DNA of 64,000 bases, taken from NCBI RefSeq assembly GCF_023612255.1, contig NZ_CP063231.1, positions 478,001-542,000 of the forward strand, written 5' to 3'. The DNA comes from Luteibacter flocculans (GTDB lineage Bacteria > Pseudomonadota > Gammaproteobacteria > Xanthomonadales > Rhodanobacteraceae). The position numbers were made by a program, and so were the translations under genes. Shown here piece after piece: positions 44,916 through 52,939 of this stretch; the first letter of the stretch is position 1; every line of letters begins with the position of its first letter. The notes under the pieces are model-generated. The model saw nothing but the letters and a program-made list of their open reading frames with translations, was not told the origin of the DNA and did not search any database.

Positions 44916-45812
44916 CTAGCCGGATGGACCGTCGCCGCTCCGGATCGCCACGGCGTCCTTCCGCGGAGGTGCACCGAACATGCGTGTGTACTCGCGACTG
45001 AACTGGGACGGGCTTTCGTAACCCACGCGATAGGCGGCGGTCTCGGCATTGGCTTGTCCGGCTACCAGCAGATGCCGTGCTTCCAGCAAGCGCAGTTGTT
45101 TCTGGTACTGCAAGGGCGTCATCGACGTCAGTGCCTTGAAGTGCCGATGAAATGCCGACGGACTGAGCTGGGCCATGCTCGCCAGTTCGTCGATGCGCAT
45201 CGGTTCCGCGAAGTGGGCACGCAAGGTCTGCACGGCACCGAGCACGCGTCGCGTGCCCGGGTCGCTCAGCGTCACCTTTGCCACGTCGGCGCCGTGCGGC
45301 CCCGTCAACAGCCAGTAGGCGATCTCGCGTTTGATCAACGGCGCGACATGAGGAATCGCGTCCGGCGTGTCTAGCAACCGGACCATGCGTAGCACGCAGT
45401 CCGAAAGGGGGCCATCGTAGTGCGTGACGAAGACCCCGCGGGCCACGCCCGGCGAGGGGCGGACGGGAGTCGGCAGCGCCTCGACCACCTCGCCCAGCAT
45501 CTTCGAGTCGAGCCCGATGGCGATCCCCAGGAACGGCTCGTCGGGACTGGCTTGTACAACACGGCTGAAGGCCGGCATCTCGACGCTGACCACCAGCGCC
45601 TGCCCCGGACCGTACTCATAGCGGCGCCCACCGAACGTGCTCCACTTGGCGCCCTGCGCCACCACGCACAGCGACGGACGGAACAGTACCTGCGAATGGT
45701 GCGGCAGGTCGGCGCGCATGATCACCACGTCGTCGATCGCGGTGAACCACGGCGAGTCGCCACCGCGGCTATCGGTGTAACGCTTGATGGCGTCGAGCAG
45801 CGAGCGCGACAT
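44916..45812 (-). CDS. AraC family transcriptional regulator
   Basis: A 298-residue regulator with the AraC_N cupin-type sensor domain (about residues 20-170; FRPSLCVVAQGAKWSTFGG) and a C-terminal double HTH (about 195-290) with RIDELASMAQLSPSAFHRHFK and AAYRVGYESPSQFSREYTRMFG. It is divergent from an SDR oxidoreductase gene (159-bp gap). In this regulator family the divergent oxidoreductase is commonly the target, so the gap probably holds the operator. The inducer is unknown. Confidence 0.94.
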   Translation of the reverse strand: MSRSLLDAIKRYTDSRGGDSPWFTAIDDVVIMRADLPHHSQVLFRPSLCVVAQGAKWSTFGGRRYEYGPGQALVVSVEMPAFSRVVQASPDEPFLGIAIGLDSKMLGEVVEALPTPVRPSPGVARGVFVTHYDGPLSDCVLRMVRLLDTPDAIPHVAPLIKREIAYWLLTGPHGADVAKVTLSDPGTRRVLGAVQTLRAHFAEPMRIDELASMAQLSPSAFHRHFKALTSMTPLQYQKQLRLLEARHLLVAGQANAETAAYRVGYESPSQFSREYTRMFGAPPRKDAVAIRSGDGPSG

Positions 45813-45971
45813 GGGCGTGTCCGGAAGATCGGTCGATGGGTTGCATCCTATCCCGGTTGCCGTGCGCTGCCGCGATGCGCGCCAGGATCAGGCAAGAAAG
45901 CGCATGGTTCCGGCATTCGCCCTTGTGGCAGCGAAGCCTAATCTCCCGTCATCATCCAACGGGAGTGCGTC

Positions 45972-46742
45972 ATGCAGGGTTCCGAATCGAAAGGCCGCAT
46001 CGCCGTGGTCACTGGCGGCAGCCGCGGGCTGGGGCGCAATACGGTGCAGCATCTGGCTCGCCGCGGCGTGTCCAGCGTGTTCACCTATCACTCCAACGAG
46101 GCCGACGCCAAGGCTGTCGCGGAGATGGTCGCTGCGGAAGGCGCTTCTGCCGTGGCCCTCCAACTCGACACGGGCGATACCGCGGCGTTCCCCGAATTCA
46201 CGCAGCGCTTGCGGGAAGCCTTGCGGCAACTGGGTGCCGAAGGCTTCGACTACCTCGTACACAACGCAGGCACCTCGCACCACACGCCGATCGAAGACAC
46301 CACGGAGGCGCAGGTGGATGCGCTGTATCAGGTGCATTTCAAGGGCGTGTTCTTCCTGACTCAGGCGCTACTTCCGCTGCTGCGCGATGGCGGTCGCATC
46401 GTGACGGTGTCGAGTGGGCTGACGCGCGTGGCCATGCCGGGCAGCGCCCCCTACGCCGCGATGAAGGGTGCCGTGGAGGTGCTCACGCGTTATCTGGCGA
46501 AGGAACTCGGGCCACGGCGCATCACGGCCAACTGCGTCGCGCCGGGCGCGATCGAAACGGATTTCAGTGGCGGCATGGTGCGGGACAATCCCGACGTGAA
46601 TCGGAGGGTGGCCGAGTTCACCGCGCTCGGTCGCGCCGGTGTGCCGGACGATATCGGCCCCATGATTGCGTCGCTTCTTTCGGACGATAACCGCTGGGTC
46701 AATGGTCAGCGCATCGAGGCTTCGGGCGGCATGTTGCTGTAG
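45972..46742 (+). CDS. SDR family NAD(P)-dependent oxidoreductase
   Basis: A 256-residue classical short-chain dehydrogenase. The cofactor loop is TGGSRGLGRN (residues 14-23), the NAG motif is in LVHNAGTS, and the catalytic Ser-Tyr-Lys are in VSSGLTR and APYAAMKGAVEV (Tyr-x3-Lys). The C-terminal NRWVNGQRIEASGGMLL is typical of FabG-like members. It has a GGGAG ribosome site and is divergent from the AraC gene, its likely regulator. Substrate unknown. Confidence 0.94.
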   Translation: MQGSESKGRIAVVTGGSRGLGRNTVQHLARRGVSSVFTYHSNEADAKAVAEMVAAEGASAVALQLDTGDTAAFPEFTQRLREALRQLGAEGFDYLVHNAGTSHHTPIEDTTEAQVDALYQVHFKGVFFLTQALLPLLRDGGRIVTVSSGLTRVAMPGSAPYAAMKGAVEVLTRYLAKELGPRRITANCVAPGAIETDFSGGMVRDNPDVNRRVAEFTALGRAGVPDDIGPMIASLLSDDNRWVNGQRIEASGGMLL

Positions 46743-46762
46743 CAGGGTGGTTCGTTTGCGGG

Positions 46763-47032
46763 TCACTCGCGCCAGGTGCGAGTCGCGTCGTCCGGAACGT
46801 CGACGCGACTCACGCAGCGGTGCATGTCCGCGGACCACGCTCCGCCGCTGTCCAGGCAGGCGTCCACATCGGCCAGTTCCAGCGCGAGACCGCGCGGATC
46901 AGGTGCTTTCGGATGGAAGTGCTGGCACGAAGCGAGGGACGCAATGGCGATGCCAAACACCGTGGTCAGGCGTGCAGCCCACCAGTGATGGCGATGCGAA
47001 GGGTGGACAGGTGCGGATCGAACTCTTGCCAT
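46763..47032 (-). CDS. Small putative lipoprotein
   Basis: An 89-residue protein I do not recognise. After a basic N-terminus it has a hydrophobic stretch ending in a lipobox-like IASLASCQ (Cys36), which suggests an outer- or inner-membrane lipoprotein. The mature part contains two further cysteines in DACLDSGGAWSADMHRCV, a short repeated-type CLDSGGxW...C motif likely forming a disulfide. It converges on the SDR gene, 20 bp apart. The lipobox and cysteine spacing argue for a real gene; start uncertain. Confidence 0.6.
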   Translation of the reverse strand: MARVRSAPVHPSHRHHWWAARLTTVFGIAIASLASCQHFHPKAPDPRGLALELADVDACLDSGGAWSADMHRCVSRVDVPDDATRTWRE

Positions 47033-47168
47033 GCGCCGCTCCGGAAGACGAAGCAGGCCAGCCTAGGTAGTCCGACACGATGCGGACATCGAATAATTCT
47101 GAAAAGCGGGCAGGGCATCCCGGCGTGGGACGTGCGTCACAATCGCAGCGGGGCGCGTAGGGCGCCGC

Positions 47169-48080
47169 TCAGGCCTTGCGCACCCGCATCATCGTGATGA
47201 TGCCGACGCCCACCAGGATGATCGCCATGCCGGTCAAATCGAAGACGCCGACGTGTTCTCCGGCGAGCGCGACACCGAACAGCACGGCGACGGGCGGATT
47301 CACGTAGGCATAGCTGGTGGCGAGCGCCGGTCGCACCGTTTTCAGCACGTAGAGGTAGGCACTGAACGCGATGATCGAGCCGAACACCACCAGATAGGCG
47401 AGAGCGGCCGTCGCGCCGACCTGCGGATGCGACGGAAAGCGCTCGCCCGTCAGCAGCGCAATGATCGCGAGCGACACCGAGGCGCAGAGCATTTGCGCAG
47501 CGGTGTTCATCGGGCCCTTCGGCATATCCTGGCGCTTCGACCACACCGAGCCGAAGGCCCAGCACATCGCGGCACAGATCAGCGCGATGGCGCCCAGCGG
47601 CGAACCGGACAAGCCGGCGCCAAGGTTCAGCACGACCACGCCGACGAAGCCGAGCAGAAGTCCGGCGGTTTCCCCGCGCGTGGGCCATTCCCTGTACATG
47701 CCGCCGAACAGCGCGGCGAACAGCGGCATGCTCGCCACGGCGACCGCGGCGATGCCGGAACTGACCGATTGCTCGGCGAAACAGACCAGCCCATTGCCGC
47801 CCGCGAGCAGCAGCGTGCCGACGATCGCCGCGTTCTTCCACTGGCGCGCGGTCGGGAGCGCGGCACCGCGCAGGCGCAGCACGGCAAACAGCAGCACCCC
47901 GGCGATCGCGAAGCGGATCGCGGCGAGCAGGAAGGGTGGGTAGCTCACCAGCGCATAGCGGATCGCAAGGTACGTGGAACCCCAGATCACGTAGAGCGCA
48001 AACAGCGACAACGGCACCATCCAGCGCGGGTCGGCGACCATCGAAGCAGCGGTCGGGCGGGTAACGGTGGCGTCTGACAT
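47169..48080 (-). CDS. EamA/DMT family transporter (YedA-like)
   Basis: A 303-residue permease with ten predicted helices arranged as two EamA repeats (about residues 25-155 and 165-300). The LFALYVIWGSTYLAIRYAL start and the YAYVNPPVAVLFGVAL segment in the second repeat are typical. DMT proteins export amino acids or other metabolites; the substrate here is unknown. I use ATG 48080 (MSDATVTRP), since the upstream extension is arginine-rich and lacks homology. It lies 93 bp downstream of the Ada-like gene on the same strand. Confidence 0.92.
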   Translation of the reverse strand: MSDATVTRPTAASMVADPRWMVPLSLFALYVIWGSTYLAIRYALVSYPPFLLAAIRFAIAGVLLFAVLRLRGAALPTARQWKNAAIVGTLLLAGGNGLVCFAEQSVSSGIAAVAVASMPLFAALFGGMYREWPTRGETAGLLLGFVGVVVLNLGAGLSGSPLGAIALICAAMCWAFGSVWSKRQDMPKGPMNTAAQMLCASVSLAIIALLTGERFPSHPQVGATAALAYLVVFGSIIAFSAYLYVLKTVRPALATSYAYVNPPVAVLFGVALAGEHVGVFDLTGMAIILVGVGIITMMRVRKA

Positions 48081-48173
48081 AAGGATCCGGATGCGTCGGC
48101 ACCGAGGGGGAATCGGCGCGAAGGCCGCAAGATATCGCTGGCGTGCGCAGGGCGCCAGCGAAACATTCAACGG

Positions 48174-49052
48174 TCAGGCTTGAGTCGCTTTCATGGCTCG
48201 CTCGGTGGCGAGCAACTGCTGCTTGATGTCCACGCCCCAGCGCCAGCCGCCGAGGCTGCCGTCTTCGCGAATGATCCGATGACACGGCACGAGCAGCGCC
48301 AGCCGATTGCTGCCGCAGGCGCGGCCGATGGCCCGTGCGGCGCCGGGCACGCCGAGGATGGAGGCCAGTTCGCCGTAGCTCAGGGTTTCGCCGCGTGGGA
48401 TGCGCGTCAGCGCGTCCCATACGCGCCATTGGAAGGCGGTCGCAGCGACGTCGAGTGGCGGCATGGCCGGTGCCTCGCCGTTGCTCCAGCCCAGGTCGCT
48501 TGCCACGCGCGCGATCACCGCGTCGAGCCACTCCTCGCGGCCCGCGTCGACACGCTCGCGTTCGGCGAGCGGGAATTCCGCGGCCAGCCGGGCTTCCAAT
48601 GCCGCATCGTCTTCGCCGAGCGTGACCGAGCAGATGCCCTTGGCCGTCGTCGCGACCAACAACTGGCCGAGCGGGGTATGCGTGGTGGTGTAGCGGATCG
48701 AAGCGCCCGCTCCGCCAGCGCGGTAGCTGGCCGGCGTCATGCCCAGGCGGCGATCGCTTTCCTCGTAAACCCGGCTGCCGGAACCGAAGCCGGCCTCATA
48801 GACCGCGTCGGTGACCGCCGCACCGTCGCGCAGCGCTGTGCGCAACTGGCCGAATCGGCGGGCGCGGGCGTATTCCGCCGGGCTGACGCCGTAGCGACGA
48901 CGAAACGCGCGCTGCAGGTGTGTGGGGCTGAGCCCGGCGATGGCGGCGAGGCTGGCGAGGTCGGTGGCGCCGTCATCGCGCTCCAGCGCGGCGCGGACGC
49001 GTTCGAGCGGATCGGTTGTGGCGGGGCGCATGGCAAGAGCCTGGTTGGGCAT
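48174..49052 (-). CDS. Ada-like protein: AraC HTH fused to O6-methylguanine-DNA methyltransferase
   Basis: A 292-residue fusion. Residues about 15-112 are an AraC-type DNA-binding domain (LAAIAGLSPTHLQRAFRRRYG, VTDAVYEAGFGSGSRVYE), and about 118-285 are the MGMT domain with the acceptor cysteine in LVPCHRII (Cys257) and the RAIGRACGSNRLA DNA-binding helix. It lacks the N-terminal zinc domain of E. coli Ada that removes methylphosphotriesters, so it cannot self-activate by Ada's known mechanism. A strong AAGGAGG site fixes the start at 49052. Confidence 0.93.
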   Translation of the reverse strand: MPNQALAMRPATTDPLERVRAALERDDGATDLASLAAIAGLSPTHLQRAFRRRYGVSPAEYARARRFGQLRTALRDGAAVTDAVYEAGFGSGSRVYEESDRRLGMTPASYRAGGAGASIRYTTTHTPLGQLLVATTAKGICSVTLGEDDAALEARLAAEFPLAERERVDAGREEWLDAVIARVASDLGWSNGEAPAMPPLDVAATAFQWRVWDALTRIPRGETLSYGELASILGVPGAARAIGRACGSNRLALLVPCHRIIREDGSLGGWRWGVDIKQQLLATERAMKATQA

Positions 49053-49123
49053 GGTGGCCTCCTTCGTCAGGAAGCCAGCTTAGGCGGGGCGTCGCCCGGC
49101 CTCTATCCGCTTCTTGCGGCGCC

Positions 49124-49402
49124 TCAGCGGTGGGCCGGCTGCCGCTGATGGATCACCACGAATTCGCCTTCGAGCACGTTCGGATCTTGGGCAGGCGTGG
49201 GGCGTGCCGAGCCCTCGACGGGGCCGCGCGTGATCTTCCACTGGCGCACCGCCAGGAAGACCAGGCCGCCAACGAATAGCACACCGAGCACGACCACACC
49301 GAACACCAGCAGCATGGCGACCGCAGCAAGACCCAGCACCAACGAGAGGGCGCGGACGAGCGGGTTACGAGAGCGGCGGATGGGCGGGAAGACGAAGCGC
49401 AT
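49124..49402 (-). CDS. Small membrane protein, unknown function
   Basis: A 92-residue protein with a basic N-terminus (FPPIRRSRNPLVR) and a long hydrophobic region (about residues 17-50, two helices or one long hairpin), followed by a soluble tail NVLEGEFVVIHQR. It is likely an inner-membrane protein of the small Xanthomonadales type with the LEGEF(V/T)V C-terminal motif. It is divergent from the Rieske gene. Function unknown. Confidence 0.7.
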   Translation of the reverse strand: MRFVFPPIRRSRNPLVRALSLVLGLAAVAMLLVFGVVVLGVLFVGGLVFLAVRQWKITRGPVEGSARPTPAQDPNVLEGEFVVIHQRQPAHR

Positions 49403-49482
49403 TGGTTAAAAATCCGTATGGCACAATGACATGCGTGCGAGCCTCTTTACCTTGGGGCATCCCATCCTCATAGACAAGTGCC

Positions 49483-49833
49483 ATGACTACTACCGCCGAC
49501 ACCGCTCCCCTCTGCCTGCTGGCGGACATTCCCGACGGCGGCGCCGTCGAAATCCAGACCCTCGTGGACGGGGAAAACGAGTCCTTGCTGGTCTATCGCC
49601 ACGGCGACGAGGCGCGGGCCTATTACAACGTCTGCCCCCATGCGGGGCGTCGGCTGGACTATGCGCCCGGTAAGTTCCTCGTCCGCAGCGGATCGATCAT
49701 CTGCGCCGCCCACGGCGCGACCTTCCAGGCGGATTCGGGGCTATGCCTGCAGGGGCCTTGCCGCGGTGAGAGCCTGCGCGCGGTGCCGGTGATCGTCACG
49801 GACGGCGCCGTGCGCTTGGGCGCGCGCGCCTAG
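49483..49833 (+). CDS. Rieske 2Fe-2S domain protein
   Basis: A 116-residue soluble Rieske ferredoxin-like protein. The first cluster box is NVCPHAGRRLD (Cys-x-His), the second is IICAAHGATF (Cys-x2-His), 18-20 residues apart, as in Rieske ferredoxins and NirD-like proteins. No membrane anchor. It would carry electrons to an oxygenase or reductase that is not encoded nearby. Its TAG stop shares the palindrome CTAG with the stop of the convergent SLC13 gene. Confidence 0.92.
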   Translation: MTTTADTAPLCLLADIPDGGAVEIQTLVDGENESLLVYRHGDEARAYYNVCPHAGRRLDYAPGKFLVRSGSIICAAHGATFQADSGLCLQGPCRGESLRAVPVIVTDGAVRLGARA

Positions 49834-51671
49834 CGGTACATCAGGTTGATGGTGACCAGCGTCAGCACAAGGATCAACAGCGTCAACGGCAGGCCCACGC
49901 GAAGGAAGTCCTTCGTGCGATAACCGCCGGGACCGGCCACCATCATGAGCGCGGGGTGGCCCGAGGGCAGCAGGAACGTGTTGGACGACGAGACCGCCAC
50001 GATCAACGCGTAGGCGGACGGATTGCCGCCCGTGCTTACGGCGACGCTGATCGCGATCGGCACCATCATCACGGTGGCGCCGACGTTCGACATCACCTGG
50101 GAGAACATCAGGGTCAGCACGGCGATCGACAGCTGCAGGGTCCATTGCGGCGCGTGGCCGAGGATCGCCAGGACCTCCTGGGCGATCCACGAGGCGGTGC
50201 CGGTGGAGTCCATCGACCAGCCCAGGGGGATCAGGCAGGCGGTGACAAAGATCGTCTTCCAGTTGATCGCCTTGTATGCCTCGTCCATGTTCAGCACGCC
50301 GGTGAGCAACATGCCCACCGCGCCCGTCATCATCGCCACCGAGAGATCGAGGTGGGTGAACAGGGCCAGGCACTTCGCCAGTACGAAGAAACCTACCGCC
50401 TGCCAGATCTTGCCGGGGCGCTGTTCTTCCTTGGGAATGTCGGTGACCACGACGATGTCGCGGTCTTCCTCGGCCAGCATCAGGTCGCGCCATTTGCTGT
50501 GCAGCACGAGGGTGTCGCCTGCGCGCAGGCTGACGGAGCGCACGTCTTCGCGGAACACCTCGTCGCCGCGGTTCACCGCGAGCACGGAAATGCCGAAGCG
50601 CTTGCGCAGACGAAGCTCGCCCACGGTCTGCTTGATGAAGCGCGAGCTGGGGGGGATCACCGCCTCGGAAATACCCGCGCGGGTGGTGTTGAACTGCTCG
50701 CCGAGCTGGCGCATGCGCATCGACACGCGGCAGAGCTGGTTGTTGGCGAAGGTGTTGATGGCGTCGCGAGGCGCGAGCACGCCCAGGACGGTACCCACCC
50801 AGATCATCTGGTCGGACGGCGGAGCGACGCGGCTTTCGTTGCCGTTCTTGATCGCCAGGATCAACGGCGCGCCGTGCAACTGCTCCACCTCGCCGATGCT
50901 CATGCCGACCAGGGGGCTCTCGGCCGTGACCGTCAGCTCGGCCGTCTCGCCCGCAATGCCGTAGGTGTCCGCGAAGTAGCTTTCGGTACGGCCGGGGGTG
51001 ACCTTCAGCCGGTCGTCCTCTCGCTCGGGCAGCAGCTTGCGGGTGAAGAAGTAGAAGAACAGCACGCCTGCCGCGGCGAGCACCAGGCCCACCGGGGTGA
51101 CGCTGAACAGGCCGAACTTGGGAATCGTGTGCGCGCCGGGCGGCAGGTTGCTGTTCGCGCTGGCGATCAGGTCGTTGAGGACGATCAGCGGCGAATTGGC
51201 GATCAGCGTGGTGTTGGTGGCCGTGAGGATGCAGAAGGCCATCGGCAACAGCAGGCGCGACAGCGGCACGCCGGTGCGCGCCGAGAGACGGCTGGTCACG
51301 GGGATCATCAGGGCGGCCAGCGCTTGGCTGGGGATGACTGCGCTGAACAGGCTGGTGACACCGTTGACCACCACGCCCAGGCGCGACTCCACGCCTCGGG
51401 CCATGCGCATCACGAAGGCGGCAGTGAGGTTGAGCACGCCGGCGCGGTCGAGCCCGGCGCCCATGATCATGATGGCGATGATGGCGATGACGGCATTGCC
51501 GGCGAAGCCGTTGAACACCTGGTCGCCGGGGATGAGGCCGGTGAGGCCGATCGTGACCACGACGAGCAGGGCGACCATGTCCGCCCGGATCCACTCCAGA
51601 ACGAGCATGAGCATGGTGAAGCCCACCAGGCCCAGCACGAGGATCATTTCGGGGGTGAGGGTCAGTGCCAC
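49830..51671 (-). CDS. SLC13-family permease with two TrkA-C domains
   Basis: A 613-residue inner-membrane transporter of the SLC13/DASS (citrate-sulfate) superfamily. The first group of helices (about residues 1-220) includes IAIIAIMIMGAGLDRAGVL and TATNTTLIANSPLIVLND. Two RCK_C/TrkA-C regulatory domains follow (about 235-400; LVGMSIGEVEQLHGAPLILA and FIKQTVGELRLRKRFGISV), then the second helix group with SSSNTFLLPSGHPALMM. Such proteins carry sulfate or dicarboxylates. The GTG at 51671 gives the best N-terminus; ATG 51647 is an alternative. Confidence 0.9.
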   Translation of the reverse strand: MALTLTPEMILVLGLVGFTMLMLVLEWIRADMVALLVVVTIGLTGLIPGDQVFNGFAGNAVIAIIAIMIMGAGLDRAGVLNLTAAFVMRMARGVESRLGVVVNGVTSLFSAVIPSQALAALMIPVTSRLSARTGVPLSRLLLPMAFCILTATNTTLIANSPLIVLNDLIASANSNLPPGAHTIPKFGLFSVTPVGLVLAAAGVLFFYFFTRKLLPEREDDRLKVTPGRTESYFADTYGIAGETAELTVTAESPLVGMSIGEVEQLHGAPLILAIKNGNESRVAPPSDQMIWVGTVLGVLAPRDAINTFANNQLCRVSMRMRQLGEQFNTTRAGISEAVIPPSSRFIKQTVGELRLRKRFGISVLAVNRGDEVFREDVRSVSLRAGDTLVLHSKWRDLMLAEEDRDIVVVTDIPKEEQRPGKIWQAVGFFVLAKCLALFTHLDLSVAMMTGAVGMLLTGVLNMDEAYKAINWKTIFVTACLIPLGWSMDSTGTASWIAQEVLAILGHAPQWTLQLSIAVLTLMFSQVMSNVGATVMMVPIAISVAVSTGGNPSAYALIVAVSSSNTFLLPSGHPALMMVAGPGGYRTKDFLRVGLPLTLLILVLTLVTINLMYR

Positions 51672-51910
51672 TGGCCGGCAGTCCGGATCCGGTCGGTTGG
51701 AGCGTGCGGTGGCATGGTCGTGCCAGGCTGCGGATGTTGCCGCAAGAGTATACGCGTCAAGCGTGGATGCGGGCTGAAATGGCGCGCGTCGTGCGAGCCT
51801 CGTTGCGGGCGACGTCCTCGGCCTACGCATCGAACGGATGGCTTCCATGGCCTGAACGTTGGCCGAAGAGGGCCCCAGGTGTGCCGGATGTGCGTGTTAC
51901 GCTTCGGCGC

Positions 51911-52939
51911 ATGGATGAAGTTCTCGCCGCGCGACGCGCACGACCCGCACGCCTCCTTCCGCGCCTCGCTGGCGCGATGATCGTCTTCCCCCTGCTTTCC
52001 GCAACGGCGTTCGCCGAGACCCATCCGGGTCAGGACCAACTGGTGCGCGAGGTGGCGAAGGACACGGGCAAGAGCCGCGCCTCCTTGAATGCGCTGCTGG
52101 ATGGCGCGAAGAAGCAGCAGGCGATCCTCGACGCGATCAGCCGGCCGGCCGAGGGCAAGCCCTGGCGCGACTACCGTCCGATCTTTCTCACCGAACAGCG
52201 GATCGCTGCCGGCGCCGACTTCTATCGCGAACATCGCGCGCTGCTCGACGGCATCGGCAAGCGCTATGGCGTGCCGCCCGAATACATCGTGGCGATCGTG
52301 GGCGTGGAAACCTTCTACGGGCGCAATACGGGCAAGTGGAAAGTGCTCGATGCGCTGACCACGCTGGCGTTCTACTACCCGAAACGCGCGCCGTTCTTCC
52401 GCGAACAGCTCAAGGTGCTGCTGGAGCTGCCGCCGAATCATCTGGGCGGGTCGCTCGATACGTTGACCGGTTCGTACGCGGGCGCGCAGGGTTGGGGTCA
52501 GTTCATGCCCTCGTCGATCCGTGACTGGGGTGTCGACTGCGACCACGATGGCCGCATCGACATGAAGGGCTCGATGGGCGACATCTTCGCCAGCGTGGCC
52601 AACTACTTCTCGCAGCATGGCTGGGAGGCCGGTGGCCCGATCGCCATCCGGGCCCAGCCCGACCGTCGTGCCGTGCCGCCCGAGGTGCCGAAGGACTGGC
52701 GTCCCGTGGCGCCGATCGAATCCTTCGTCGCCAATGGCTTTGCGCCGTTGCAGCACGTGAACCCGGGGCGCGACGCGCAGCTCGTTCGCCTGGACGGCCC
52801 CAACGGCGACGAATACTGGTTCGTGTTCCAGAACTTCTACGTCATCACTACCTATAACCGCAGCCCGATGTACGCCATGGCCGTCGATCAGTTGGCCCAG
52901 GCAATCCGGGCGAGGGTCGGCGGGCCGGAGGCGCGATGA
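51911..52939 (+). CDS. mltB: Lytic murein transglycosylase B
   Basis: A 342-residue periplasmic enzyme cleaving peptidoglycan glycans to 1,6-anhydro ends. After an N-terminal signal sequence (about residues 13-36), the SLT_2 domain has the catalytic glutamate in IVGVETFYGRNTG, the LTTLAFYYPKRAPFFREQL helix and SYAGAQGWGQFMPSS, all MltB hallmarks. No lipobox is evident. The start is ATG 51911, a reasonable choice in a frame open from 51665. Its stop overlaps the rlpA start (ATGA at 52936-52939). Confidence 0.93.
   Translation: MDEVLAARRARPARLLPRLAGAMIVFPLLSATAFAETHPGQDQLVREVAKDTGKSRASLNALLDGAKKQQAILDAISRPAEGKPWRDYRPIFLTEQRIAAGADFYREHRALLDGIGKRYGVPPEYIVAIVGVETFYGRNTGKWKVLDALTTLAFYYPKRAPFFREQLKVLLELPPNHLGGSLDTLTGSYAGAQGWGQFMPSSIRDWGVDCDHDGRIDMKGSMGDIFASVANYFSQHGWEAGGPIAIRAQPDRRAVPPEVPKDWRPVAPIESFVANGFAPLQHVNPGRDAQLVRLDGPNGDEYWFVFQNFYVITTYNRSPMYAMAVDQLAQAIRARVGGPEAR

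Noticed and set aside
49956-51980. Plus-strand frame of about 674 codons opposite the SLC13 gene
   Set aside because: Its Arg/His/Gln/Asp-rich translation is typical of antisense reading of a membrane-protein gene; the minus-strand protein has clear helices and RCK domains.
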